Shown: positions 1-7,816 of the stretch, piece by piece
Position numbering within the stretch: position 1 is the first letter of the stretch
How the letters are laid out: the number at the start of each line of letters is the position of its first letter
Assembly (NCBI GenBank): GCA_030527685.1
Contig: JAUNAG010000007.1
Span: 1 to 38,254 of the forward strand
From: Lachnospiraceae bacterium
Lineage (GTDB): Bacteria > Bacillota > Clostridia > Lachnospirales > Lachnospiraceae
Direction of reading: 5' to 3'
Length of the DNA: 38,254 nt
The notes under the pieces: model-generated
Database searches by the model: none
What the model was told of the DNA's origin: nothing
Seen by the model: only the letters and a program-made list of their open reading frames with translations
Position numbers and translations under genes: made by a program

Positions 1-1
1 G

Positions 2-853
2 GGCGAGATGACGGACTATTATGATATAGATAAAAGACCCTGGCACAGTAAGCAGTTAAGTATCAAGACTGTAGAAATCAAAGAAGGTGTAACCTATGTC
101 GGATTGCGTGCATTCAAAGACTGTGAAAATCTGCAGACCGTTGTGCTGCCGAAGAGTGTGAAGGAAATCAGTCTGTTTGCTTTTTTCAGCTGCAGAAGCT
201 TAAAAAGTGTGAATATTCCGGCGGGAGTGACAGCCTTACACTGGGGTGTATTTGCTGCCTGCAGCAGCTTAACCAGTATCACGATTCCGGAGGGCGTGAC
301 GACACTTGAGGGCCATGCACTTTCAGGCTGCAACAGCCTAACCAGCGTAACAATTCCGGCCACAGTGACGACAATCGGTAAGAATGCATTTGACGATGAC
401 GACAATCTGAAAGATGTCTATTACGGCGGAGATCAGAAAGCATGGAATGCAATTAAAATGGATGAAGGAAATGTGAATCTGAGATCTGCGAAGATTCACT
501 ATAAGTCATCCTTTACGGATGTTCCGTCCGACAGTCCATTTGCAGATGCGATAGAATGGGCCCGGGAAAAGGGAATCACAGGTGGTATTAACGCGACAAC
601 CTTCGGCATCAACCAGAACTGCACACGCGGTCAGGCTGTGACCTTTATGTTTCGTGCAGAAGCAAGATCATTTATTCCCAGGAGAATCAGTTTCACAGAT
701 GTTAAGGAGGGCAGTTTCTGTTACAAGGCAGTCCAATGGGCAGTGGGAAATGGCATCACGAAAGGAATCACTTCAACAGAGTTCAGACCGGATGATGTCT
801 GCACACGAGGTCAGATTGTAACATTCTTATATCGGTACTACGGGACCAGATAA
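2..853 (+). CDS. BspA-type leucine-rich repeat protein with SLH domains (5' partial)
   Basis: Surface protein, probably extracellular and bound to the cell wall. Residues about 20-150, counted from the ATG at position 8, form four or five LRR_5/BspA repeats of about 23 residues with the pattern 'C.SLTS(I/V)TIP..VT.IG..AF'. They are followed by the family's characteristic 'VYYGG..KAWNAI' segment. Residues about 168-215 and 228-278 are two S-layer homology motifs (FTDV...A..WA...GIT.G....F......TRGQ.VTF). The protein ends normally at a TAA. The frame is open to the left edge and no signal peptide is visible, so the true start lies outside the window and the ATG at 8 is internal. LRR/SLH proteins of gut Clostridia are usually adhesins or surface-display proteins; the ligand cannot be predicted. 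Confidence 0.85.
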   Translation, partial: GEMTDYYDIDKRPWHSKQLSIKTVEIKEGVTYVGLRAFKDCENLQTVVLPKSVKEISLFAFFSCRSLKSVNIPAGVTALHWGVFAACSSLTSITIPEGVTTLEGHALSGCNSLTSVTIPATVTTIGKNAFDDDDNLKDVYYGGDQKAWNAIKMDEGNVNLRSAKIHYKSSFTDVPSDSPFADAIEWAREKGITGGINATTFGINQNCTRGQAVTFMFRAEARSFIPRRISFTDVKEGSFCYKAVQWAVGNGITKGITSTEFRPDDVCTRGQIVTFLYRYYGTR

Positions 854-893
854 ATACTCAGGAACATAACAAGTGAAAAAAGAAGTATAAAAA

Positions 894-939
894 AGAGAAG
901 CCTGTGCATCGATGAATTTGACGATGCACAGGCTTCTTT
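894..939. terminator. Bidirectional intrinsic terminator
   Basis: Perfect 16-bp stem (896-911 with 922-937) and a 10-nt loop. On the minus strand the stem is followed by CTCTTTTTT, a strong T-run, so it ends minus-strand transcripts coming from the MFS gene. On the plus strand the tail is the weaker TTGCTTCTATTT, which can still serve the LRR/SLH gene. It sits between the two convergent genes. Confidence 0.85.
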
Positions 940-957
940 GCTTCTATTTGAGGATAC

Positions 958-1083
958 CCGGGGCAGGCAACGAAACGAGCAGGAAAGCAAGTTTCCGATG
1001 CAGTGTGAAGATAAGATGTGCCGGGGCAGGCAACGAAACGAGCAGGAAAGCAAGTTTCCGATGCAAGATGAAGATTAGAAGGC
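958..1083. repeat. Tandem direct repeat, two 63-bp units
   Basis: Unit 1 is 958-1020 and unit 2 is 1021-1083. The first 45 bases of each (958-1002 and 1021-1065) are identical and the remaining 18 match at about 11 positions. Each unit carries a small inverted repeat, GGAAA-gcaag-TTTCC. The repeat lies in the 3' untranslated region of the minus-strand MFS gene, between its stop codon and the terminator. No gene is supported here. Only two units exist, so this is not a CRISPR array. Confidence 0.85.
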
Positions 1084-1101
1084 CACATTAGTGGCAAGAG
1101 C

Positions 1102-2388
1102 TTATTTGACGTCCGAATTCAGCTTCCGGAACATAACAAACATAAGCAGCAGGATAACAGACAGGAATACAGGCAGCAGGCCGACGCTGACATTATTGGC
1201 CAGCATACCGAATACCGGCGGCATCAGACAGGTGCCGACATAGGCACTGGCCATCTCTGCACCGATGACAGCCTGAGAGCGGTCCGCACCGAATCGTGCC
1301 GGTGTGGAGTGAATGACGCTCGGATAGATCGGCGCACAGCCCAGTCCGATCAGAATCAATGCGGCGAGCGAACAGACAGACGGCAGCGGAAGAAGCATCA
1401 CGATGATGCCGATTGTGATGATGCTTTGACCGAGATAGATCATCTGAGTGTCGTTGAGCTTCATCGTAATAAAACCGCTGACGGCACGTCCTGCCATGAT
1501 ACCGATGTAGAACATAGCGGCAAAGCCGGCGGCGCTTTCTGCGGAGATGCCCTTAAACAGAGTCAGATAGCTTGCTGCCCATAAACCTGCGGTCTGCTCA
1601 ATGGCGCAGTAGCAGAAGAACATGAGCATGACTTCCTTCGCACCCGGAATTGCCAGAATCTCCCGCAGGGAAAGAGCTCTTCCGGCAGTGGATGAGGCAG
1701 CGGATGAGGCAGCGGAGGAATCCTCTTCAGAGGTGTCTGAAGAGGCAGAGATTCCTGAATCTGAAGAATTGCCGGAGATTGCAGCGCTACCGTCAGCAGA
1801 ACCTTCCCCGGAAGCATCTCCTGCAATTCCGGCAGCCTCACTTCTTGAGCGCCAGAGCGGCAGGCTGAAGACCAGAACCACTGTCAGGACAACCTGCAGC
1901 ACAGCGATGATACGGTAGCCTGCATTCCAGCCCATCTGACGGGTCAGAGCAAAGCCCATGATGTAAGGTCCTACGCTGGCGCCGATACCCCACATGCAGT
2001 GCAGCCAGCTCATATGACGGCTCTTGTAATGCAGTGCAACGTAATTATTCAGAGAAGCATCCACACTTCCGGCACCGAGACCGTAGGGAACGGCCCATAA
2101 GCACAGTGCGAGGAAGGAGTGAGAAATCGAGAAGCCAAAGAGAGCAGCCGCGGTGATGGCAACACTTATGGCAGTCACCTTTCCGGTGCCGAGCTTTCTT
2201 GTCAGCCTGTCACTCTGCAGACTGGAGACGATCGTGCCGAGCGCAATGATCATTGAGATGATGCCGGCATAGGAGACCGGAACGGCAAACTGAGGGTAGA
2301 TGGTCGGCCAGGCAGATCCGAGAAGCGCATCCGGAAGACCGAGACTGATAAATGCGAGATAAATAATCAATAAAAGCAGATGTGTCAT
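1102..2388 (-). CDS. MFS transporter (FucP/FHS-like)
   Basis: Integral membrane transporter of 428 residues with about 12 predicted helices. The opening segment, with the motif LGLPDALLGSAWPTIY, and a following loop containing DRLTRKLG at about residues 60-67 resemble the Fuc/sugar-type branch of the major facilitator superfamily. The central cytoplasmic loop (about residues 183-240) is replaced by a Ser/Ala/Gly/Glu-rich low-complexity stretch of roughly 55 residues. An AAAGGAG site lies about 8 nt before the ATG. The gene is divergent from an AraC-type regulator with a 116-bp shared promoter region, so that regulator is the likely controller. The substrate is unknown; a sugar or a small efflux substrate are both possible. 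Confidence 0.85.
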   Translation of the reverse strand: MTHLLLLIIYLAFISLGLPDALLGSAWPTIYPQFAVPVSYAGIISMIIALGTIVSSLQSDRLTRKLGTGKVTAISVAITAAALFGFSISHSFLALCLWAVPYGLGAGSVDASLNNYVALHYKSRHMSWLHCMWGIGASVGPYIMGFALTRQMGWNAGYRIIAVLQVVLTVVLVFSLPLWRSRSEAAGIAGDASGEGSADGSAAISGNSSDSGISASSDTSEEDSSAASSAASSTAGRALSLREILAIPGAKEVMLMFFCYCAIEQTAGLWAASYLTLFKGISAESAAGFAAMFYIGIMAGRAVSGFITMKLNDTQMIYLGQSIITIGIIVMLLPLPSVCSLAALILIGLGCAPIYPSVIHSTPARFGADRSQAVIGAEMASAYVGTCLMPPVFGMLANNVSVGLLPVFLSVILLLMFVMFRKLNSDVK

Positions 2389-2417
2389 ATTGCAAAAGCT
2401 CCTTTCAAGATTGTATG

Positions 2418-2426
2418 ATTATAACA
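2418..2426 (-). promoter_or_regulatory. Extended -10 promoter of the MFS gene
   Basis: Read on the minus strand this is TGTTATAAT, an extended -10 element (TGn-TATAAT), about 30 nt before the MFS start codon and just upstream of its AAAGGAG site. No good -35 is present at 17 bp, which fits an activator-assisted promoter under the divergent AraC regulator. The same TGTTATAAT occurs before the YesN gene. Confidence 0.55.
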
Positions 2427-2504
2427 GCATATGTGATGAAAAAATATGAATTTATCGCTTTATTTCTATGACAAAACCGTCAAAATCTAAAGAGGAGAAA
2501 CAAG

Positions 2505-3440
2505 ATGGGACTTTCATCCTGCGATACGGTCGTGGATCTGCATGACCGGGAACTGGCCGAGAGAGGCAACGCGGCATTTCCGATCGCCTGCTATGCCGAC
2601 AATCTCAGCGAAAAAGAGGTGGAATGGCACTGGCACGAGGAGTGGGAATACTTCATCGTGAGTGAAGGGACGGCGCATCTTTTTCTGGAAAATGTACATG
2701 CCGCAATTCGTAAGGGTGACGGGGTGTTCATCAACACAAAGGCAATGCATTCCGTGAAAAATGATCCGCAGCATCCTGCCAGACTGCACTCAGCCGTCTT
2801 TCATCCCCGCCTGATCGGGGGAAATGCTGACAGCATCTTCTGGGAGTCGCTGGTGCAGCCTCTGCTTTCCAACGAGGCAACGCGCTATATCCTGCTGCGG
2901 CAGGAGGTGGCGTGGGAGGCAAATGTTCTGAAGAGTCTGGAACGCGCCTGGCATGCAATTGCATTTGACGAAGAAGACTATGCCCTGACAGCAAGAGAGT
3001 CACTTTCGGGAGCGTTGAACCTGATGATGCGGAATACGGACTTTGCCGCATCCAATCTCTCAGGTCAGGAGCTTCTGAAGATCAACCGGATCCGCGCGAT
3101 GATGGAATATATCGAGGCGCATTACAGGGAGGATCTGACTGTGGAGGAGATTGCGGCAAGCATCTCTGTCAGCAGCAGTGTCTGTCTGCGATGCTTCCAC
3201 GAGATGCTGGGCACGACACCGATGCAGTATGCAATTCAGAGCAGGCTGCGGAAAGCGGAGGCGATGCTTCGAAGCGGAAACAGGACGGCGAAAGACATCG
3301 CACTGGACTGCGGCTTCAACGATGTCAGCTATTTCACACGCCTGTTCAGAAAGCATTACGGCAGTACGCCGGGACAGTTCAGAGCGGTGCATCGTCAGGC
3401 AAAGACTGCGGAAATCATGTCTGCATCGCGGGACGTGTAA
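2505..3440 (+). CDS. AraC family transcriptional regulator with cupin sensor domain
   Basis: A 311-residue regulator. The N-terminal half contains a cupin-type sensor (WHWHEEWEYFIVSEGTAHLF, then a second strand block with KGDGVFINTKAMHSV), which normally binds a sugar or another small effector. The C-terminal 100 residues (about 197-297) hold two helix-turn-helix motifs of the AraC/XylS type, ending in the family signature CGFNDVSYFTRLFRKHYGSTPGQFR. GAGGAG precedes the ATG by about 7 nt. It is transcribed divergently from the MFS gene and probably controls it; the effector is not predictable. Confidence 0.9.
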   Translation: MGLSSCDTVVDLHDRELAERGNAAFPIACYADNLSEKEVEWHWHEEWEYFIVSEGTAHLFLENVHAAIRKGDGVFINTKAMHSVKNDPQHPARLHSAVFHPRLIGGNADSIFWESLVQPLLSNEATRYILLRQEVAWEANVLKSLERAWHAIAFDEEDYALTARESLSGALNLMMRNTDFAASNLSGQELLKINRIRAMMEYIEAHYREDLTVEEIAASISVSSSVCLRCFHEMLGTTPMQYAIQSRLRKAEAMLRSGNRTAKDIALDCGFNDVSYFTRLFRKHYGSTPGQFRAVHRQAKTAEIMSASRDV

Positions 3441-3570
3441 AAGCCGATTACTCTGTACTTTGTACCCCGTAATCGCCACAAATCTCACAGCAGACAGTAC
3501 AAGAAAAGTCGTCTGTGTGATAAAATATAGATAAGTATCGGATATAGAATAAGTGAGGAAGCAGGTCAAT

Positions 3571-4236
3571 ATGGGTTCAGGGAATTCATACTTAACAGTA
3601 CAGGCACAGCAGCGAATGCCCTACTATCTTTCATATCTGAAAAGAGCCCTTGATGACGGAAAAGCAGAGGTCTCGGCGGCGGCAATTGCCGGCGAACTGG
3701 GCCTCAATGATGTGCTGGTCAGAAAGGATCTGGCTGCGGTCAGTTCCAGAAAAGGGAGGCCGAAGGCAGGATTTCAGGTGGAATGCCTGATTAATGATAT
3801 TGAAAAATACATGGGCTATCACCACACAAAGGAGACCGTTCTGGTCGGTGTCGGATCACTCGGCAAGGCACTTCTGAAGAATAAGGAATTTCAGATGTAC
3901 GGTCTGAAGATCGTGGCGGCATTTGATGTGAGAAGAAGCCTGATTCATAAAAAAATTGATGGCGTAGAGGTTTATTCGCTCGCAAAGCTGAGTGAATACT
4001 GCCTGAAAAGAAATATCAGAATCGGAATTATTACAGTACCAGCAGAGGCGGCGCAGGATGTGGCAGAGCGAATGGTTGACGGCGGAATCCGCGCAATCTG
4101 GAACTTTGCCCTGGTCAAGCTGCACGTCCCGGACGGGGTACTTGTTCAGAATGAGGATCTGGCGTCCTCACTTGCTATGTTGTCGCAGCATCTTCGCCTT
4201 GAAAATGACATGAGTGACAGCAGATGGCTGGAATAA
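3571..4236 (+). CDS. rex: Redox-sensing transcriptional repressor Rex
   Basis: NADH/NAD+-responsive repressor of about 221 residues, the usual Rex size. The N-terminal winged helix (about residues 1-80) carries the typical Rex signature (LNDVLVRKDLAAV, then GRPKAGF). The Rossmann domain starts at VLVGVGSLGKAL (GxGxxG) and continues with FD as the NAD-binding acidic end. The C-terminal helix (LASSLAMLSQHLR) is the swapped dimer helix. A GTG at 3553 in the same frame is possible, but the purine-rich AGGAAGCAGG lies between it and the ATG at 3571, so I prefer the ATG. Rex normally represses fermentation genes such as alcohol dehydrogenases; no convincing Rex operator was found before the alcohol dehydrogenase in this window. 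Confidence 0.93.
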   Translation: MGSGNSYLTVQAQQRMPYYLSYLKRALDDGKAEVSAAAIAGELGLNDVLVRKDLAAVSSRKGRPKAGFQVECLINDIEKYMGYHHTKETVLVGVGSLGKALLKNKEFQMYGLKIVAAFDVRRSLIHKKIDGVEVYSLAKLSEYCLKRNIRIGIITVPAEAAQDVAERMVDGGIRAIWNFALVKLHVPDGVLVQNEDLASSLAMLSQHLRLENDMSDSRWLE

Positions 4237-4242
4237 TGGCAT

Positions 4243-4285
4243 GAAGAGGAAAGGACACTTATTAAGGCTGCCCTTTCTTCTTTTT
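4243..4285 (+). terminator. Intrinsic terminator after rex
   Basis: A 12-bp stem (4243-4254 pairing with 4272-4283, with G-T wobbles) closes a 17-nt loop and runs directly into TTCTTTTT. It separates rex from moaA. Confidence 0.75.
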
Positions 4286-4368
4286 CGTAAATGCGCGGGA
4301 AAAACCGGAAGATGCCTTGCGGTACAATCCGGGATTCTTGCATACAGGATGATAATTGGATTAGCAGC

Positions 4369-5352
4369 ATGAAAGATCGATTTGGCAGAACAATAGAATA
4401 TATGCGGATTTCAGTGACGGACAGATGCAATCTGCGGTGCCGTTACTGTATGCCGGATGACATCGAAAAGCGGCCGATGAATGAGCTTCTGCGCTATGAG
4501 CAGATTACAGAGCTGGCGCAGGCAGCCATTAAGTGCGGGATTACACATTTTCGTCTGACCGGCGGTGAGCCTCTTGTCAGAAAAGGTGTGACAGAGCTTG
4601 TCAGGATGCTGAAAAACCTGCCCGGTACAGAAGAGGTCACGCTGACAACGAACGGCATCCTTCTTCCGGATCTTGCCGGAACACTGGCTGAGGCGGGGCT
4701 GGACGGCATCAACATCAGTCTTGATACACTGAAGCCGGAGCGGTTTACCATGATTGCGGGAAAAGACAGCGGGCTGCTTGACCGCACCCTGGAGGGAATT
4801 GAGAAGTCCGTGGAACTCGGGCTTCGCACGAAGCTGAACTGTGTATTGCAGAAGGGTGTGAACGAAGAGGAGTGGAAGGAGCTGATTCAGTTCGCTCACA
4901 GCAGACCGATCGACGTCCGTTTCATTGAGATGATGCCGATCGGCTGCGGTATTAAGGTTGAGGGAATCGGCAATGACGAGCTGATGAAGCAGCTGCTTGC
5001 AGAATATCCGCAGGCGGTACCGGATGAGCGCACGCACGGCAGCGGGCCGGCCCGCTACATCCGGATTCCCGGATTTACGGGCAGCATCGGTTTTATCAGT
5101 GCAGTGCACGGACCGTTCTGCTCCACCTGCAACCGCATACGACTGACATCGACAGGCACCCTGAAATCGTGCCTGTGCTATGACACCGGCATGGAAACGT
5201 CCTGGATCTTTAAGGAAGGGGATCCGGAGGCGCGCGCCGCACTTCTGGAAGATGCGGTGCGTCAGGCCACGCTGATGAAGCCGGAGAAGCATTGCTTCTC
5301 GGAGCCGGAGAAGATTACCGAGCATAAACTGATGACACAGATCGGCGGCTGA
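4369..5352 (+). CDS. moaA: GTP 3',8-cyclase MoaA (molybdenum cofactor biosynthesis)
   Basis: Radical SAM enzyme that, with MoaC, turns GTP into cyclic pyranopterin monophosphate, the first step of molybdopterin synthesis, in the cytoplasm. From the ATG at 4369 it has 327 residues. The SAM-binding cluster motif is C20-x3-C24-x2-C27 (CNLRCRYC). The GGEP motif follows, and the second cluster is C-x2-C-x13-C near residues 250-270 (CSTCNRIRL...LKSC). The protein ends in the expected Gly-Gly. An upstream in-frame ATG at 4291 would add 26 residues with no family match and would begin beside the rex terminator, so it is rejected. No moaC, moeA or mog gene is present nearby; they must be elsewhere in the genome. 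Confidence 0.95.
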   Translation: MKDRFGRTIEYMRISVTDRCNLRCRYCMPDDIEKRPMNELLRYEQITELAQAAIKCGITHFRLTGGEPLVRKGVTELVRMLKNLPGTEEVTLTTNGILLPDLAGTLAEAGLDGINISLDTLKPERFTMIAGKDSGLLDRTLEGIEKSVELGLRTKLNCVLQKGVNEEEWKELIQFAHSRPIDVRFIEMMPIGCGIKVEGIGNDELMKQLLAEYPQAVPDERTHGSGPARYIRIPGFTGSIGFISAVHGPFCSTCNRIRLTSTGTLKSCLCYDTGMETSWIFKEGDPEARAALLEDAVRQATLMKPEKHCFSEPEKITEHKLMTQIGG

Positions 5353-5455
5353 GAGCCGGTTTTTGGCAGATCGACAGTTAAGGGTGGAATGAACTGCAGA
5401 TCGGCGGATATAAGCGGAATTTCCTGCAAATAGGCAGGCGAGGGAAGGAAGAATG
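5337..5455 (+). repeat. Degenerate 30-bp tandem repeats in the moaA-xdhC gap
   Basis: Four consecutive units begin with (A/G)CA(G/A)AT(C/A)GGC-like sequence at 5337, 5366, 5396 and 5426 and have lengths of 29, 30, 30 and 30 bases. Units 2 and 3 match at about 20 of 30 positions and share GCAGATCG at the start and GGAAT at positions 21-25. The array runs from the last moaA codons to the start codon of xdhC, and the final unit supplies the AAGGAAG ribosome binding site. Confidence 0.5.
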
Positions 5456-6472
5456 AAGGAGTATTTTGAGCGTATCAGAAACAGGGAGGCGTCCGTTTCC
5501 CTGTATTCACTGACGGTAACAGAAGGAAAACAGGCCGGTGAGAAGGCACTGCTGGCAGACGGAGAACTGCTCTGGCAGTCTGCACCGGACGGATTTGCAG
5601 CACAGCATCAGGAAGAACTTGCCGGACTGAACCGGACAGGACTTTTCGAGCTTGCCGGAGTCCGTGTATTTGTCGAGCGAATCTCCAGAGGAAGAAAGAT
5701 GGTCGTCTGCGGCGGAGGTCATGTCGCCATTGAGATCATCCGTCTTGCCGAGCGTCTCGGCTTCCACGTAATCGTGCTGGAAGATCGACCGCTTTTTGCG
5801 GGAAATGCACGTGAAGCCGGTGCGGATGTGGTGTTATGCGATGCCTTTGAGAACAGCCTGCAGACCATTCCGGGTGATGAGGATACCTATTTTGTCATCG
5901 TCACCAGAGGACACCGGTTTGATGAGGTTTGTCTGTCATCGATTCTGAAGAAAAAGCATGCCTATATCGGCATGATGGGGAGTCACAGAAGAACAGAAAT
6001 CGTTCGCCGTGATATGGTGGCACTCGGTTTTACAAGAGAAGAGGCAGATGCTGTCCATGCACCGATCGGACTTGCAATCGGCGCTGAGACTCCGGAAGAG
6101 ATTGCAATCTCCGTCATGGCGGAGATTATTGCGGTGAAGAGCAAAAAGGGCAGAGACACGGGAATTTCGGATGATATTCTGGAGGCGGTTCTGGGAAAGC
6201 AGGTGGATTCGGTTCTTGCTACCATTATCTCCCGTAAGGGCTCAGCTCCGAGAGAAGTCGGCACAAAGATGCTGATCGAAGAGGACGGCACCTGCGTGGA
6301 CACCATCGGAGGCGGCTGCGTGGAGGCAGAAGTGATTCGCCGCGCCAGAATGATGCTTGCAGATGAAAAAGAACAATGTGTGACACTGGCAGTTGATCTG
6401 ACAGCGGATGCGGCAGAACAGGAAGGCATGGTCTGCGGAGGAAAGCTGGAGGTGCTGCTGGAAAGAGTGTAA
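5453..6472 (+). CDS. XdhC/CoxI family molybdenum hydroxylase accessory protein
   Basis: Cytoplasmic accessory protein for maturation (sulfuration and insertion) of molybdenum cofactor in xanthine dehydrogenase-type enzymes. It has 339 residues. Residues about 80-225 are the Rossmann XdhC_C domain (VVCGGGHVAIEI; VIVTRGHRFD; YIGMMGSHRR; PIGLAIGAETPEEIAISVMAEI). Residues about 245-339 are the XdhC_CoxI domain (ATIISRKGSAPREVGTKMLI; IGGGCVEAEVI). The usual order in E. coli-type XdhC is the reverse. It follows moaA by 100 bp and is followed after 12 bp by the hydrolase gene, so it is probably in the same operon. No molybdenum hydroxylase subunit is encoded in the window. Confidence 0.88.
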   Translation: MKEYFERIRNREASVSLYSLTVTEGKQAGEKALLADGELLWQSAPDGFAAQHQEELAGLNRTGLFELAGVRVFVERISRGRKMVVCGGGHVAIEIIRLAERLGFHVIVLEDRPLFAGNAREAGADVVLCDAFENSLQTIPGDEDTYFVIVTRGHRFDEVCLSSILKKKHAYIGMMGSHRRTEIVRRDMVALGFTREEADAVHAPIGLAIGAETPEEIAISVMAEIIAVKSKKGRDTGISDDILEAVLGKQVDSVLATIISRKGSAPREVGTKMLIEEDGTCVDTIGGGCVEAEVIRRARMMLADEKEQCVTLAVDLTADAAEQEGMVCGGKLEVLLERV

Positions 6473-6484
6473 GGGAGCACAGCT

Positions 6485-7732
6485 ATGAAGAAAAAGAAAA
6501 GAGGCAAAGGACAACACAGTTTCGGCCGCCGCATGCTGCGTCTGCTCGGGCTGCTTTTAACCGGAATATTGATTGCTGCAGCTGTATTTTTTCTTTTTCT
6601 TTGCATTACGGAGTTTAAACCCGCGGATGTGATTGTGCTGACAGCCCGCACCGGAGAAGTACAGGAGCATGCAGTGGATTTTTCGCAGGATAATCAGCAG
6701 ACTTCCGGCAGCAGTGAAGCGGCAGGAAGCGGGGACGAAGAACCGAAGCTGGTCTATTACGCAAAGGATAAGGCGCTGCAGATGTCCTGTTCGGAACACA
6801 CGCAGGAACTGCGGACAGGCCAGCTTATGCGCATCGTGAGCTGGAACACCGGATACGGTGCACTGGGCGACAATGCAGACTTCTTTATGGACGGCGGAAC
6901 ACATGTCTATACGGCTTCCCGCAGCCGGGTGGAGGAGAATCTGCTTGCAATTCGTAACGAACTGCAGCAGCTTTCACCGGATGTGATCTTTCTGCAGGAG
7001 GTGGACACGGATTCGGCGCGATCCTACAGAACAGATGAGTCGGCTGTCTTCAGAGCAGTTTACAATTCCATGGACATGAATCTGGCGCTGAATTTCAAGA
7101 CCATGTTTCTGCCTTATCCGCTTCCTCCGATCGGTAAAGTGGAGAGCGGTATTATGACATTGTCATCTTACCGGATTGCAGAGGCGGAAAGAGTACAGCT
7201 GCCCTGTCCGTTCAAGTGGCCTGTAAGGGTAGTCAATCTCAAGCGATGTCTTCTGCTCAGCCGCCTTCCTGTCGCAGACAGCACGAAGGAAGTGGTGCTT
7301 ATCAATCTGCATCTGGAGGCATTTGATGACGGGGAGGGCAAGATCGCCCAGACAAAGGCACTTCTTTCCGTGATGGAAAGCGAGCGGGAAAAGGGCAATT
7401 ATGTGATCGTCGGCGGAGATTTTAACCAGACCTTCTCCAATTACGAAGACAGACGGCCGGAGGTGCAGGAAGGACTGTGGACACCGGGCATGATCGATGC
7501 ATCCGCCTTCGGAGACAGCTGGCAGCTGCTGATGGACGGAAGCACACCGAGCGGCCGCTCACTGGACCGTCCTTATGAAGGTGCAGAGGACACAGGTTTC
7601 CAGTTTTATCTGATCGACGGTTTTATTGTTTCGGACAATGTAAAGGTCAATGCAGTGGCGACTCAGAACTTAGGTTTCCGTGCAGCGGATCACAATCCGG
7701 TCGTGCTGGATGTGGAGCTGATGCAGGGATGA
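6485..7732 (+). CDS. Membrane-anchored endonuclease/exonuclease/phosphatase family protein
   Basis: A 415-residue protein with a basic N-terminus and one transmembrane helix at about residues 18-41; the rest is probably outside the cell. After an acidic/serine linker (about 60-90) comes a complete EEP fold: SWNTGYG (N121), FLQEVD (E172), INLHLEAF with a catalytic His, VGGDFNQ (Asp and Asn), LIDGF and ADHNPVVL (final Asp-His). All metal-binding and catalytic residues of the DNase I/sphingomyelinase/inositol phosphatase superfamily are present. The substrate cannot be told from sequence: extracellular DNA, phospholipid head groups and phosphosugars are all possible. AAGGGAG lies before the ATG, and the gene starts 12 bp after xdhC. 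Confidence 0.85.
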   Translation: MKKKKRGKGQHSFGRRMLRLLGLLLTGILIAAAVFFLFLCITEFKPADVIVLTARTGEVQEHAVDFSQDNQQTSGSSEAAGSGDEEPKLVYYAKDKALQMSCSEHTQELRTGQLMRIVSWNTGYGALGDNADFFMDGGTHVYTASRSRVEENLLAIRNELQQLSPDVIFLQEVDTDSARSYRTDESAVFRAVYNSMDMNLALNFKTMFLPYPLPPIGKVESGIMTLSSYRIAEAERVQLPCPFKWPVRVVNLKRCLLLSRLPVADSTKEVVLINLHLEAFDDGEGKIAQTKALLSVMESEREKGNYVIVGGDFNQTFSNYEDRRPEVQEGLWTPGMIDASAFGDSWQLLMDGSTPSGRSLDRPYEGAEDTGFQFYLIDGFIVSDNVKVNAVATQNLGFRAADHNPVVLDVELMQG

Positions 7733-7816
7733 TCGTGCAAACAGAGGAATATCCGGAACTGCGGAATAAGGGAAGAGAAGCAGCGTTTTGAAAATGAAAA
7801 AGGCAGGGAGATTACT

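Noticed and set aside
958..1083. Possible CRISPR array
   Set aside because: Only two repeat copies, the intervening 18 bases are themselves similar, and no cas genes are present.
838..1097. Short minus-strand reading frames through the 63-bp repeats, with a repeated cysteine/arginine-rich decapeptide
   Set aside because: The peptide repeat is just the DNA repeat translated, there is no family resemblance or good ribosome binding site, and the frame crosses the terminator.
4411..5325. 304-codon minus-strand frame opposite moaA
   Set aside because: Cys/Arg/His-rich composition without domains, no ribosome binding site, and full overlap with a clear MoaA.
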